A DNA stretch of 64,000 bases from positions 4,499 to 68,498 of the forward strand of contig CAYPTB010000058.1 of the NCBI GenBank assembly GCA_964413535.1. The letters are read 5' to 3'. The stretch's first letter is position 1; each line of letters opens with the position of its first letter. A program made the translations under genes and the position numbers. The DNA is from CAYPTB01 sp964413535. Its GTDB lineage: Bacteria; Planctomycetota; UBA1135; GCA-002686595. Under the pieces are notes generated by a model, which saw only the letters and a list, made by a program, of their open reading frames with translations, had not been told where the DNA came from and did not search any database. Shown here piece after piece: positions 35,456 to 45,037 of the stretch.

Positions 35456-35579
35456 CTCGACGAAGTCGCGGTTCACCCGAGAGCCCTTCCGGCCAGACCC
35501 TCGTCATCCGCTCGGACGGAGTCGTCGCGCGCAACTTTGGATCCTCGGCGGGATCGTGGAGGTAGTCCGAGCGGTCCAC
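35424..35579 (-). CDS. Shortened copy of the small cassette protein
   Basis: A GTG at 35577-35579 opens 51 codons. The peptide aligns with the small protein at 39154-39354: VDRS, HDP.EDP.LR.TTPSERM, GEPRLRR, VVRVVRERR. Two in-frame deletions remove PTRLKR and a central stretch of about nine residues (LTLQAWAFK). It is probably decayed or non-functional. The match in start, end and overlap with the following remnant shows that it is a second copy of one two-gene cassette. The function of this small protein is unknown to me. Confidence 0.55.
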   Translation of the reverse strand: MDRSDYLHDPAEDPKLRATTPSERMTRVWPEGLSGEPRLRRDVVRVVRERR

Positions 35580-35742
35580 GGCGACGAGTCTACCCGCGGC
35601 GGTCCTCCCTCACATGCCGGCTCGACGCGCACCGGGCGCGCGCAGCGCGGGCATCTCGTCGCGCCCCGTCACGCGGCCCGCGAGGTCCGTCGAGCCGCGC
35701 ACCGGGTCTGCTAGGCTCTCACGCGACACGGGCGAGCAGCGG

Positions 35743-38700
35743 ATGGCGGACGAGAGCATCGGGGAGGTCGTGCTCGCGGAGAGATGGAAGCGGTTCTTCC
35801 CGGCCGCGATCCGCGTGCGCGGTGCCGCCTACGCTCGCGACGGGCTCGTCGACGTCACGGAGCTCGAAGAGGGGCTCGTGCAGGCCGTGGTCCAGGGGAG
35901 GACCGCCTACGACGTCTGCATCGATTGGAGCGATCCGGACGCGCCGATGGGATCCTGCACGTGCTCCGGGTTCGACGCGTTCGGCCCGTGCAAGCACATG
36001 TGGGCGCTCGTCCTGCGCCTGGAGGGCGCGACCGAGGCCGCCGGGAGGCGCAGCGGGTCCATCGGACGTGAGGATCCACGCCGGAGCCCCTGGCGCGCCC
36101 GCCTGGACGGTTTGCGCGCAGCCGTCGAGCATGCGGCCCGAGCTGCGGCCGAGCTCGGGGAGCGGAACCCGTGGCACGGCTCGATCGAGCCCGACTTCGA
36201 GATTCGCTACGTGATCTCGGTCGAGGGATCGCGGGACACGGGCGGTCTGCTCGTGGAGCCGCGCATCCGCCGCCGCAAGAAGAACGGTGGATGGGGGGCG
36301 GAGCGCGCTTTCTCGCCCGGCGGCCGGGGAGCTTCTGGGCTCGACATGTCCGACCGGCGGATCTTCGCCGTGCTCGAGGGAGCGGGCGACGACGTCGGCT
36401 ACTTTTGGCCTCGCTCCGCCCTCGCGGAGTACCGCGTCGAAGGCGAGCTCCTGCCCGTCGTGCTCCCCATTCTCGTCGCCAGCGGACGCTCGTTCGCGAG
36501 GAGCGCCTCCAAGTTCTTCGGACCGCTCGTGCTCGACGAAGGTCCGAGCTGGCACCCGTCGTTCGACCTCGAGCGCGACGCGGAATCGCTCGTCCTGCGC
36601 GCGGCGCTGGTCCGGGGCGAGGAGCGGATGGACGTGGCCGAGCCCGACTTCCTGCTCGACGGCGGATACCTCGTGGTCCGCGACGTCGTCGCCCGCTTCG
36701 ACGAGGCGGGCGCGTGGATCCTCGCGACCGAGCTGCGCGCCAACGGGGTGCTGCGCGCGCCCGTCGACGGGCACGCGCGGCTCCTCGAGATGCTGGCGCG
36801 GCTCCCCGCGCGCGTTCTCGGTCACGTCGACGGGATGGAGGTCTCGGGTCAGGGGACCCCACGACCGTGTCTCCACGTGGAATCCCCACGCGACGGTCCC
36901 GCTCGGGGGAATCCGAAGCTCGACTGCCGCATCGCGTTCGAGTACGGGAGCGAGCTCGTCGCTCCCGAGGATCCGCGCGAGCTCCTGCCGAGCGCGGGCG
37001 CGGGGAGCTACTCCGCGCGCGACTTCGCGGCGGAGCGCGAAGCGCTGCGGCGCTTCCGGGACTGCGGCGGCGAGCGCTCGGCCGGCACAGGGCGCGAATC
37101 GGGCAACGGAGCCGTGCCCGCGCGGCGCCTGCCGGCGCTGGCCCTCGCCTTGACCGAGGAGGGGTGGCGCGTCGAGGCGGAGGGCAGGCGCTGGCGACGG
37201 TCGCAGGGCTTCGCGCTTTCCGTCCGCTCCGGCACGGATTGGTTCGACCTGGAGGGCGGCATGGACTTCGGCGGCGAGACCGCCGGCCTGCCGGCGCTGC
37301 TCGCGGCGGCGCGCGCCGGCGAGCGGACGGTGCTGCTCGGCGACGGCTCGTTCGGCTTGCTTCCCGAGCGCTGGCTGGAGGACTGGGGCCTGCTCCAGCT
37401 CGCCCGGGAGGAGCGGGCGGGGGCTCTGCGCTTCGCGCAGAACCAAGGCTGGTTGCTGGACGCCATGCTGCTCGCCCGCGAAGGCGTCGAGGTCGACGCG
37501 GGCTTCGCGCGGCTGCGCGAGCGGCTGGCCGGATTCGACGGGATCACCCCCGGAGTGGAGCCGCGCGGGTTCGAGGGGACGCTGCGCGGGTACCAGCGAG
37601 CTGGCCTGGGGTGGTTCGCGTTCCTGCGCGACCTCGGATTCGGCGGTTGTCTCGCGGACGACATGGGGCTCGGCAAGACGGTGCAGGTGCTCGCCCTGCT
37701 CGAGTCGCGGCGGTGCGAGCTCGCCGGCGATCACCGGCCTTCGCTCGTCGTGGCTCCGCGCTCGCTCGTCTTCAACTGGATCGACGAGGCGGCACGCTTC
37801 ACGCCGCGGCTCGCGACGCTCGACTACACGGGCATCGACCGCCGCGAGCGCCTGCGCGCGGCCGGGAGAGTCGACGTCCTCGTGACGACCTACGGCACGC
37901 TGCGCCGCGATGGGCCGGAACTCGCCGAGCGCCGCTTCGACTACCTCGTGCTCGACGAGTCCACGTCCATCAAGAACGCGAGCAGTCAGTCGGCGAAGGC
38001 CGCTCGACTCCTCGCGGCGGAGCATCGGTTGGCGCTCTCGGGCACGCCGATCGAGAACCATCTCGGCGATCTGTGGTCGCTCTTCGAGTTCCTGAACCCG
38101 GGCATGCTCGGGCGCTCGCGCACGTTCCAGGCCTTCGTCACCCGCAGCCCCGGGAGGGCCGGCGCCCCCGATCTCGAGCGCCTGGCGCGCGCGATCCGGC
38201 CGTTCTTCCTGCGCCGCACGAAGGACGAAGTACTCGACGACCTGCCCGAGAAGACCGAACAGACGATCCACTGCGAGCTCGGCCGGTCCGAGCGCAAGGA
38301 CTACGACGAGCTCCGCGCTCACTACCGCGCGAGCCTGCTCCAGCGCGAAGCGGAGGTCGGACTCGGACGGATGAAGATCCACGTGCTCGAGGCGCTCTTG
38401 CGGCTGCGTCAGGCGGCGTTGCACCCGGGTCTGATCGACCCCAAGCGAACGGGCGAGTCGTCGGCCAAGCTCGAAGCGCTCCTGCCGATGCTCGAGCAGC
38501 TCGTGGGAGAGGGCCACAAGGCGCTCGTCTTCTCGCAGTTCACGGCGCTGCTCGACATCGTGAGGAGCCGCCTGGACGCGAGCGGCATCCCCTACGAGTA
38601 CCTCGACGGACGCACGCGCAATCGAAAGGAACGGGTCGCACGCTTCCAAGGGGATCGCGCCTGCCCGCTGTTCCTGATCAGCCTCAAGGCCGGCGGCCAC

Positions 38701-38967
38701 GGCCTCAACCTCACCGCAGCCGACTACGTGTTCCTGCTCGACCCGTGGTGGAACCCCGCCGTCGAAGCCCAAGCCGTCGATCGCGCCCACCGCATCGGCC
38801 GCACGCGTCCCGTCGTCGCCTATCGCCTGATCGCGAAGGCCACGGTGGAGGAGAAAGTCCTCGACCTGCAAGCACAGAAACGCGAGCTCGTGAAGACCCT
38901 CCTGGGCGACGGTCGCGCCGTGCTGAAGGACCTCACCCGCGAGGACCTCGAGCGTCTGTTGTCGTGA
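35743..38967 (+). CDS. SWIM-zinc-finger SNF2-family helicase
   Basis: The 1074-residue product has an N-terminal SWIM finger (TCSGFDAFGPCKH, about 72-86). A long region of bacterial SNF2-associated type follows, and then a complete SNF2 motor. The Walker A is DDMGLGKT (about 639-646), the Walker B is LVLDEST with DE in place of DEAH, and LSGTPIENHL follows. The second lobe has VFSQFTALLD, LISLKAGGHGLNL and QAVDRAHRIGRTRPV. It is a DNA-translocating ATPase that probably remodels protein-DNA complexes or aids transcription or repair. The ATG at 35743 is used; the frame stays open upstream but lacks domain content. It is flanked on both sides by decayed cassette copies on the opposite strand. 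Confidence 0.93.
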   Translation: MADESIGEVVLAERWKRFFPAAIRVRGAAYARDGLVDVTELEEGLVQAVVQGRTAYDVCIDWSDPDAPMGSCTCSGFDAFGPCKHMWALVLRLEGATEAAGRRSGSIGREDPRRSPWRARLDGLRAAVEHAARAAAELGERNPWHGSIEPDFEIRYVISVEGSRDTGGLLVEPRIRRRKKNGGWGAERAFSPGGRGASGLDMSDRRIFAVLEGAGDDVGYFWPRSALAEYRVEGELLPVVLPILVASGRSFARSASKFFGPLVLDEGPSWHPSFDLERDAESLVLRAALVRGEERMDVAEPDFLLDGGYLVVRDVVARFDEAGAWILATELRANGVLRAPVDGHARLLEMLARLPARVLGHVDGMEVSGQGTPRPCLHVESPRDGPARGNPKLDCRIAFEYGSELVAPEDPRELLPSAGAGSYSARDFAAEREALRRFRDCGGERSAGTGRESGNGAVPARRLPALALALTEEGWRVEAEGRRWRRSQGFALSVRSGTDWFDLEGGMDFGGETAGLPALLAAARAGERTVLLGDGSFGLLPERWLEDWGLLQLAREERAGALRFAQNQGWLLDAMLLAREGVEVDAGFARLRERLAGFDGITPGVEPRGFEGTLRGYQRAGLGWFAFLRDLGFGGCLADDMGLGKTVQVLALLESRRCELAGDHRPSLVVAPRSLVFNWIDEAARFTPRLATLDYTGIDRRERLRAAGRVDVLVTTYGTLRRDGPELAERRFDYLVLDESTSIKNASSQSAKAARLLAAEHRLALSGTPIENHLGDLWSLFEFLNPGMLGRSRTFQAFVTRSPGRAGAPDLERLARAIRPFFLRRTKDEVLDDLPEKTEQTIHCELGRSERKDYDELRAHYRASLLQREAEVGLGRMKIHVLEALLRLRQAALHPGLIDPKRTGESSAKLEALLPMLEQLVGEGHKALVFSQFTALLDIVRSRLDASGIPYEYLDGRTRNRKERVARFQGDRACPLFLISLKAGGHGLNLTAADYVFLLDPWWNPAVEAQAVDRAHRIGRTRPVVAYRLIAKATVEEKVLDLQAQKRELVKTLLGDGRAVLKDLTREDLERLLS

Positions 38968-38974
38968 GCGCGCT

Positions 38975-39185
38975 CTACTCCTCTTCGGCCTCGAGCCAAG
39001 CCACGTCCCGCAGATCCTTGGGGCGGCCCGAGGAGCGTTTGTTCGTCAACAAGTGCTCGCGCGACAGCACCGGAACCGCGATGCCGGCTATCTCGACCGT
39101 GATCGCGCGGGCGACCGTGGGCAGCGAGAGCGTGAGCCCCGACGACGAGGTACTCAGCACCGCTCGCGGACAACGCGGACAACAT
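38975..39185 (-). pseudogene. Nucleotidyltransferase (DUF6036-like) with internal deletion and frameshift
   Basis: From the ATG at 39183-39185 the frame reads MLSALSASGAEYLVVGAHALAAHGRPR, the start of a DUF6036-like nucleotidyltransferase with its VVGAHA loop. After about 27 codons the match jumps to another frame. That frame gives RAITVEIAGIAVPVLSREHLLTNKRSSGRPKDLRDVAWL (read in parts) and stops at 38975, the expected C-terminus. About 70 central codons, including the catalytic acidic pair, are missing. It is broken beyond function. It overlaps the end of the small gene at 39154 and ends 8 bases from the convergent SNF2 stop. Confidence 0.8.
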
Positions 39186-39354
39186 GTCGACGAAGTCGCG
39201 GTTCCCCGGCGAGCCCTTCCTTGAAGGCCCACGCCTGCAACGTGAGCTGCCAGACCATCATCATCCGTTCGGATGGAGTCGTCGACCGGAGCTCGGGATC
39301 CTCGTCCGGATCATGGAGCCTCTTCAAGCGCGTCGGATAGGTCGAGCGGTCCAC
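39154..39354 (-). CDS. Small cassette protein upstream of the nucleotidyltransferase remnant
   Basis: A GTG at 39352-39354 opens 66 codons. The peptide starts VDRSTYPTRLKRLHDPDEDP, followed by TTPSERMMMVWQLTLQAWAF and a basic end, RRHVVRVVRERC. I know this pattern as a small protein encoded just before DUF6036-type nucleotidyltransferases in planctomycetes and deltaproteobacteria. Its role is undescribed as far as I know. The short downstream overlap suggests translational coupling. It looks intact although its partner is deleted. It may be an accessory or antidote protein; that is speculation. Confidence 0.65.
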   Translation of the reverse strand: MDRSTYPTRLKRLHDPDEDPELRSTTPSERMMMVWQLTLQAWAFKEGLAGEPRLRRHVVRVVRERC

Positions 39355-39593
39355 ACCGACCCAAGTCTAACCGAACGGTATTCCGTCCCTCTTCGCGAAG
39401 GAAGTCGTGCTCGAGATCTTCGGCGCGCCCGGGGCACGCAGAAGTGCTCGAACGCATGGTCGAGGTGTTGACGCACCTCGACGCGAAGAGCAGGTAGCGG
39501 ATCGCGGCGAGCGGTCTCGGCGCACGCGGGCACATGGATTGCGGATCGGATCGCCGGGGCGCGTCGGACACCTTCCGAAGAAAACCCTGGACG

Positions 39594-40745
39594 ATGGACT
39601 CGCTTGCGAAGGATTCCCTGGCCGACCTCCGCAATCATCACGAGCCTCCGTGTCTCTCGCTCTACCAGCCGACGCATCGGCAGGGGCCCGAGAAGCGCCA
39701 GGACCCCATTCGCTTCCGGAATCTCGTGAAGGAGATGGAGGAGTCGCTGCGCGCGAAGCACTCGGCGAGCGTGGTCGAGGCGCTCCTGGAGCCGTTCCGG
39801 GCGCTCGCGGACGACGACGCGTTCTGGACCTACACGCGCGAGGGTCTCGCCGTCCTGGGCGCTTCCGGCACTTTTCAGGTGTACAAACTTCAGCGACCGG
39901 TGCCGGAGCTCGGCATCGTGGCGGCGAGCTTCCACACGAAGCCGCTCTTGCGGATCCTGCAGTCAGCAGACCGTTTCCAGATCCTCGGGCTCTCGCTGAA
40001 GGCGATCCGGCTGTTCGAGGGCAACCGCGATGCCCTCGACGAGATCGCGCTCCGGCAGGGGGTCCCGCGCACGCTCGTCGAAGCGTTGGGAGCGGAAGTG
40101 ACCGATCCGCATCTCACGGTCGGCTCCTACGGCGGCAAGGGCGTGGGGGGAACGCCGATGCACCACGGACACGGCGCCAAGAAGGACGAAGTCGACAAGG
40201 ACGCCGAGCGTTTCTTCCGCATCGTCGACCGCGCGCTCCTGGAGCATCACTCGCGCCCGTCGGGCCTACCCTTGTTGTTGGCGGCGCTGCCCGAGCATCA
40301 CCACCTCTTCCACCAAGTCAGCCGCAATCCGTTCCTGCTGCGCTCGGGGATCCAGATCCATCCGGACGCGCTGTCGATCGACGCGCTGCGCGAGCGCGCC
40401 TGGCGTGCGGTCGAGCCCAACTACCTCGCGCGATTGGCGGAGCTCGTCGACGCGTTCGGGGAAGCGCGCACCCGCAAGCTCGGCTCGGACAACCTGGCTC
40501 AGGTGAGCGAAGCGGCCGCGGGCGGACGCGTCGCGACGCTGCTCATCGAAGCCGACCGCCAGATTCTCGGTCGGATCGACGCCGAGAGCGGTCGCATGGA
40601 GCTCGCGGGCGTCGGGGACACGGAAGTCGACGACCTGCTCGACGACCTCGGCGAGCTGGTAGCGAGCAAGAAGGGCGACGTCGTGGTCGTCCCCGGCGAG
40701 CGCATGCCGACGGACACCGGAGTGGCTGCGATCTACCGCTATTGA
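39594..40745 (+). CDS. Bacterial archaeo-eukaryotic release-factor-like (BaeRF) protein
   Basis: The 383-residue product resembles the BaeRF group, bacterial relatives of eRF1/Pelota. It has an N-terminal region CLSLYQPTHRQG, a central eRF1-domain-2-like part, and a C-terminal domain reading GGRVATLLIEADRQILGRID through VASKKGDVVVVPGERMPTD and VAAIYRY. Such proteins are predicted to act on ribosomes or peptidyl-tRNA, with no settled function. No GGQ motif is evident. The ATG at 39594 is used. The downstream membrane-protein gene is convergent, its stop only 9 bases away. Confidence 0.75.
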   Translation: MDSLAKDSLADLRNHHEPPCLSLYQPTHRQGPEKRQDPIRFRNLVKEMEESLRAKHSASVVEALLEPFRALADDDAFWTYTREGLAVLGASGTFQVYKLQRPVPELGIVAASFHTKPLLRILQSADRFQILGLSLKAIRLFEGNRDALDEIALRQGVPRTLVEALGAEVTDPHLTVGSYGGKGVGGTPMHHGHGAKKDEVDKDAERFFRIVDRALLEHHSRPSGLPLLLAALPEHHHLFHQVSRNPFLLRSGIQIHPDALSIDALRERAWRAVEPNYLARLAELVDAFGEARTRKLGSDNLAQVSEAAAGGRVATLLIEADRQILGRIDAESGRMELAGVGDTEVDDLLDDLGELVASKKGDVVVVPGERMPTDTGVAAIYRY

Positions 40746-40754
40746 CGAGGCGCG

Positions 40755-41981
40755 CTACTCCAGGGCGAAGAGAGCGAAGCGGTTGGCGTTGCACCCGAGG
40801 TAGACGGCGAAGAGCAGGAAGAAGGGCACGCGCACCCAGGAGGATGCGGCTCTCTCCTTCACGAGCGAGTAGGCGGACAGGACGCTGAGGAAGAGGAAGG
40901 GATAGGCGGGGAAGAGGAAGCGCGTGTAGATCGGGTCGTTGTTCGCGAAGGACCACACCGCGATCAACGCGGCGAGGTAGCTCGAGAGGAAGACCACGGG
41001 GACGACGCGCGGCTGGAGCAGGAGCTCGAGCGCCCCCGATCGATCGGGAGCTCCCACGCGCCGCAGTGCGGAGACGGTGCCCGCCAGGATCAGGGCCAGC
41101 GCGCACGCGACCACCGCGAAGACGAGTCCTTCGACGCGGTAGGGCGCAGCCTCGACGACTTCGTGCTCGGCCAATCGGAACGGGGAGAACAGGTCGATCA
41201 GGACCGTCTTGACGGTGAAGAGGACGTTCGTCCCGAAGTCGATCTGGTCGTTCCAGTGGGCGAGCTTGGGGGGCAGGCCGCGCCGCGGGACCATGCGGTT
41301 CGCTGCGAAGAACCGTCCTGTCTCGGCCTTCACGTGGAAGAACCAGGGCAGCGTCAGCGCCGCGGAGGAGGCGACGAAGAGCGAGACGTGGGCGACGGCC
41401 TCTCGCGCCGACCGGCGAGCGAAGACGGCGGCGAGCAGGACCGCGACCAGGGGCGCCAGCCACAAGAACCCGAAGTGCTTCGTGAGCGACGCGACCGCCA
41501 CCGTGGCGACCAGGGCCAGCGTGAGGAAGACGTTGGGCCGCTCGCGCTGGGCGACGACGAGCATCATCGCCGCGAAGGCGAGGAGCGTGAAGAGGGTCTC
41601 CGCCACGAGGTGCTGGACGTTCGCGTAGATCGCTCCGCTCCCCACCAGCAGGACGAGGACGGCCAGCGGCGAGACGTTGCTCGCGTGCCTGCGAGCGAAG
41701 GTCGCCGCCAGCGCGAGGAGGCCGAGCAAGGCGATCAGGTTGAAGTGCTTCGCCGGCACGCCCAGCCGCTGCGCGCCGTAGAGGGCCACGGGGTAGGCGG
41801 GGAGCCAGATCTTCGGGTAAGCGTCGATCGCGCTCGCGAGGCTCTCGCTCTTCAAGAACTTGAGGTTGATCCTCGACTGCGCGTGCAGCCTCGGCTCGCC
41901 CACACGAGCGAGGAAGAGCGCCAGGAGGAAAGCGCACAGCAAGGCGACGCGCAGCGGCCAAGGACGGGCTTCGGACGACAT
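40755..41981 (-). CDS. Polytopic membrane protein, possible GT-C glycosyltransferase relative
   Basis: The 408-residue product has about ten hydrophobic helices and a loop pattern like dolichyl-phosphate-sugar-type mannosyltransferases (GT-C). It has an early periplasmic loop, then ATFARRHASNVSPLAVLVLLVGSG and ALTLPWFFHVKAETGRFFA. The catalytic acidic pair expected in the first loop of GT-C enzymes is not evident, so activity is uncertain. It is convergent with the BaeRF gene and divergent from a kinase gene. Targets such as lipid or cell-wall sugars are possible. Confidence 0.65.
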   Translation of the reverse strand: MSSEARPWPLRVALLCAFLLALFLARVGEPRLHAQSRINLKFLKSESLASAIDAYPKIWLPAYPVALYGAQRLGVPAKHFNLIALLGLLALAATFARRHASNVSPLAVLVLLVGSGAIYANVQHLVAETLFTLLAFAAMMLVVAQRERPNVFLTLALVATVAVASLTKHFGFLWLAPLVAVLLAAVFARRSAREAVAHVSLFVASSAALTLPWFFHVKAETGRFFAANRMVPRRGLPPKLAHWNDQIDFGTNVLFTVKTVLIDLFSPFRLAEHEVVEAAPYRVEGLVFAVVACALALILAGTVSALRRVGAPDRSGALELLLQPRVVPVVFLSSYLAALIAVWSFANNDPIYTRFLFPAYPFLFLSVLSAYSLVKERAASSWVRVPFFLLFAVYLGCNANRFALFALE

Positions 41982-42263
41982 CCTGCTCGCGCTTGCTCTT
42001 CGACCCCGATCGCGCTCCGCCCCGGATCGTACAGCTCCCATCGCCGTAGGCGAGTCGTCGAATCGGCAGGCCTCTTGGATCCGTCGCTGCGCCGGCGTTC
42101 GGCGCCGGAGGAGCGGTGCGTTCGGAACGGAGCCAGCGCGCGGGGCGGGTACGCAAGTGGATGGAAGTCGGGCTCCCGCTCGTCGTTGCCCGATTGCGCG
42201 CGAATCGTGTGAGGGTCTGGTAGCCTCGATTGCGTCTAGCACCGAACCCAGTTCCACGACGTC

Positions 42264-45035
42264 TTGCAACCCGAAGATCGCTCCACGAGGCTGCGCACGC
42301 TGCTCGAGCAGGCGTGGCTGCAGCCGCGCGCCGAGCGCGAGGCTTGGCTCTCCCGCGAGTGCCGATCCGATCTCGGACTGCTCGAGCGCGCGCGCGCGCT
42401 GCTCGAGCCCGACGCGGTGCCGGACGGATTCCTTTCGACGCCCTTCGACGGGATCGGCGGGGGTGCGTCCTCGGCCGGGGAGCTCGCGCCCCGAACGAGA
42501 CTCGGGCCCTGGAGGCTCGAGCGCGAGCTCGGCCGCGGCGGGATGGGCGTCGTGTGGCTCGCCGAGCGCGACGACGCGGCCTTCCGCCGCCGGGTCGCGA
42601 TCAAGGTGCTGCACGGCGCCTCCTTCGATCGCGACCTGGAGCTGCGGTTCCGGCGCGAGTGCGCGCTGCAGGCCTCGCTCGAGCACGAGGGCATCGCGCG
42701 CCTGATCGACACCGGAGTCGCCGCCGACGGGCGGCCGTTCCTCGTGCTCGAGCACGTGCAGGGCCAGCCGCTCGACCAGTGGTGCCGCGCGCGGAAGCCG
42801 GGACTGCGCGAGCGCCTCGAGCTCTTCGCGAAGATCTGCGACGCCGTGCACCACGCCCACCAGCGCCTCGTCGTGCACCGCGACCTCAAGCCCGGCAACA
42901 TCCTCGTGACCGACGAGGGCGAGCCGAAGCTCGTCGACTTCGGCATCGCGAAGCTCCTGCATCCCGAGGAGGGTGCCACCTGGGCCGATCTCACGCGCGG
43001 CGAGCAGCGTTTGTTCACGCCGTCGTACGCGAGCCCCGAGCAGCTCCTCGGCGGAACGGTCGGCGTGCCGAGCGACGTCTATGCGCTGGGCGTCATCGGC
43101 TACGAGCTACTCGTCGGAGAGCTCCCGTTCGACCTGCGCGAAGCCGACTGGAAGGAGCGGCTGCGAATCGTGTGCGAGGACGACCCGCGACCGCCCAGCG
43201 CGGTCGCAGTGCGGGCCGGATCGACTGCCGTGACGCCGACTCGGCTCTTGTCCGGGGACCTCGACGCGATCTTGCTCTACGCGCTGCGCAAGGAGCCGGA
43301 GCGCCGTTACGGCTCGGCGGAGTCCCTCGGCGACGACGTGCGCCGTTACCTCACGGGCCTGCCCGTACGCGCGCGGCCCGACACGCTCGGCTACCGCAGC
43401 TCGCGCTTCCTGCGCCGCCACCGCGTCGCGTCCGTGGCGGCGGCCGTCGCACTCCTCTCGTTGTGCGTCGGCTTCGCCGCGACGCTCGCCCAGTACTTCG
43501 AGGCCGAAACGGCGCGCGACCTCGCCGAGGAGCGCTCCGCGGCGCTCGAGGTCCTCACGCGCGATCTCGAAGCTGAGCGGATGGCCGCGGTCGATCGCGC
43601 GGACGAGTTGGCGCGGCTCGGGGGGGACCTGGCGTCGGAGAGCGAGCGCGCGTCGCGGCGCTTCGACGACGTGCGGCGCTTCGCGACCGACCTCGTCTTC
43701 GACGTGCACAAGATGCTCCTCCCGTTGCCGGGCGCGATCGCAGTGCGCGAGCGCGTGCTCGAGATCGGCGCGCGGCACCTCGAGTCCCTCGAGGCCGAGA
43801 CGCAGGGTGATCCCGAGCTCTGCGCGGAGCTCGCCGGGGCGTGGCTGCGGCTCGGCGATAGTCAGGGCGACACGCTCGTCGCGAGCCTCGGCCGCGCGCG
43901 CGCGGCGGCTTCGAGCTACGAGCGCGCCCTCGCGCTCGCGCGCGAGCTCGCCGCGGAAGAGGGCTTCGAGCCTGCGCGCGCCGCGCGCCTCGTCGTGACG
44001 GCGAGCACGCGGCTCGCGGACGCGCTCGAGCTGCTCGGGGACGCGACCGCGGCGCTCGCGCTGCTCGAGGAAGCCGTCGCGCCCGCGCGCGAGCTCGCGC
44101 ATGGGCCGGACGCCGAGGACCTCTACGTCGCCGCGCTCGTCTTCGATCGTCTCGCGAAGGTCAGCACGGCCGGCGGCCGCCTGGACGAGGCGAGCGAGCA
44201 CCTCGACGAGCTCGTACGCCTGCACGAACGCGTCGAGGACCTGAGCGGTGGCGACCGCGAGCTCGTCGCCGAGGGCCTCGTCCTCGTGTGGCGGCGTTCC
44301 GACCTCGAGCGCGCGCGAAGCGACTTCGAGGCCGCGCTCGTCCGCGATCGCGAGGCGCTCTCGGCCGTCGCGGCGCTCGAGCGCGAAGGCTCGTCGCCGA
44401 GCATCGCGCGGCTCGCCAGCGTGGCGCGCTTCCGCGTCGGTCAGGACCTACTCCACCTCGGTCGCGGCGACGAGGCCTGGGGCTTCTTCGAGGAGAACGT
44501 GGCGGCGCTCGAGGAGCAGGTGGTGCTGCAACCGGCCGACGCGCTCGCGCGCTCCGACCTGGCCGTCAACTGGGGCTTCCTGGCGCTCGCCCAGGAGGCC
44601 GCGGGTGCGTTCGCCGAAGCGGCGGACGCGGGCCTGCGCAGCGCGGACCTCGCAGGTCGGCTCGCGATCCACGATCCCGCGAACCAGGAGAGCTCGCAGC
44701 TCCTCGTCGTGAAGTGCCTGGACGCGGCGCGCATGTGTGCGCGCGCGGCGCGCCCGGCGGACGGCGCGGACCTGCTCGCCGCCGCGTGGGAGGAGGAGCA
44801 GCGGCGCCGCACGCGCGGCGGCTGGCCCGACCTCTTTCCGGCGCGTCGAGCCGCGGCGCAGACGCTCGCCTCGATCCTGCGCGAGCGCCGAACCGCGGAC
44901 GACGGCGCGGAACTCGCCGAGTGGCGGCGGCTCGCGCACGCAGCAGCCCTGCTCCTGGCGGACGCGAACGGTCGCGACGACGCGTCGTTGCGCGACGAGC
45001 TCGAACGGCTCGCGGCCGAGCTCGCGAGCCGCTGA
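42264..45035 (+). CDS. Membrane-anchored Ser/Thr protein kinase with TPR/coiled-coil tail
   Basis: The 923-residue product has a helical N-terminus. A canonical kinase domain follows (about 82-370): ELGRGGMGVVW, Lys114, HRDLKPGN (205-212), DFG (225-227) and PSYASPEQ. One membrane helix (about 387-409), a coiled coil, and a long TPR-like tail to 923 complete it. The start is a TTG at 42264 without an obvious ribosome-binding site, so the true start is less certain. It runs tail-to-tail with the sigma gene at 45038, the two stops only 2 bases apart. The kinase, tail and nearby sigma gene together resemble planctomycete kinase/ECF signalling loci. Confidence 0.9.
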   Translation: MQPEDRSTRLRTLLEQAWLQPRAEREAWLSRECRSDLGLLERARALLEPDAVPDGFLSTPFDGIGGGASSAGELAPRTRLGPWRLERELGRGGMGVVWLAERDDAAFRRRVAIKVLHGASFDRDLELRFRRECALQASLEHEGIARLIDTGVAADGRPFLVLEHVQGQPLDQWCRARKPGLRERLELFAKICDAVHHAHQRLVVHRDLKPGNILVTDEGEPKLVDFGIAKLLHPEEGATWADLTRGEQRLFTPSYASPEQLLGGTVGVPSDVYALGVIGYELLVGELPFDLREADWKERLRIVCEDDPRPPSAVAVRAGSTAVTPTRLLSGDLDAILLYALRKEPERRYGSAESLGDDVRRYLTGLPVRARPDTLGYRSSRFLRRHRVASVAAAVALLSLCVGFAATLAQYFEAETARDLAEERSAALEVLTRDLEAERMAAVDRADELARLGGDLASESERASRRFDDVRRFATDLVFDVHKMLLPLPGAIAVRERVLEIGARHLESLEAETQGDPELCAELAGAWLRLGDSQGDTLVASLGRARAAASSYERALALARELAAEEGFEPARAARLVVTASTRLADALELLGDATAALALLEEAVAPARELAHGPDAEDLYVAALVFDRLAKVSTAGGRLDEASEHLDELVRLHERVEDLSGGDRELVAEGLVLVWRRSDLERARSDFEAALVRDREALSAVAALEREGSSPSIARLASVARFRVGQDLLHLGRGDEAWGFFEENVAALEEQVVLQPADALARSDLAVNWGFLALAQEAAGAFAEAADAGLRSADLAGRLAIHDPANQESSQLLVVKCLDAARMCARAARPADGADLLAAAWEEEQRRRTRGGWPDLFPARRAAAQTLASILRERRTADDGAELAEWRRLAHAAALLLADANGRDDASLRDELERLAAELASR

Positions 45036-45037
45036 GA

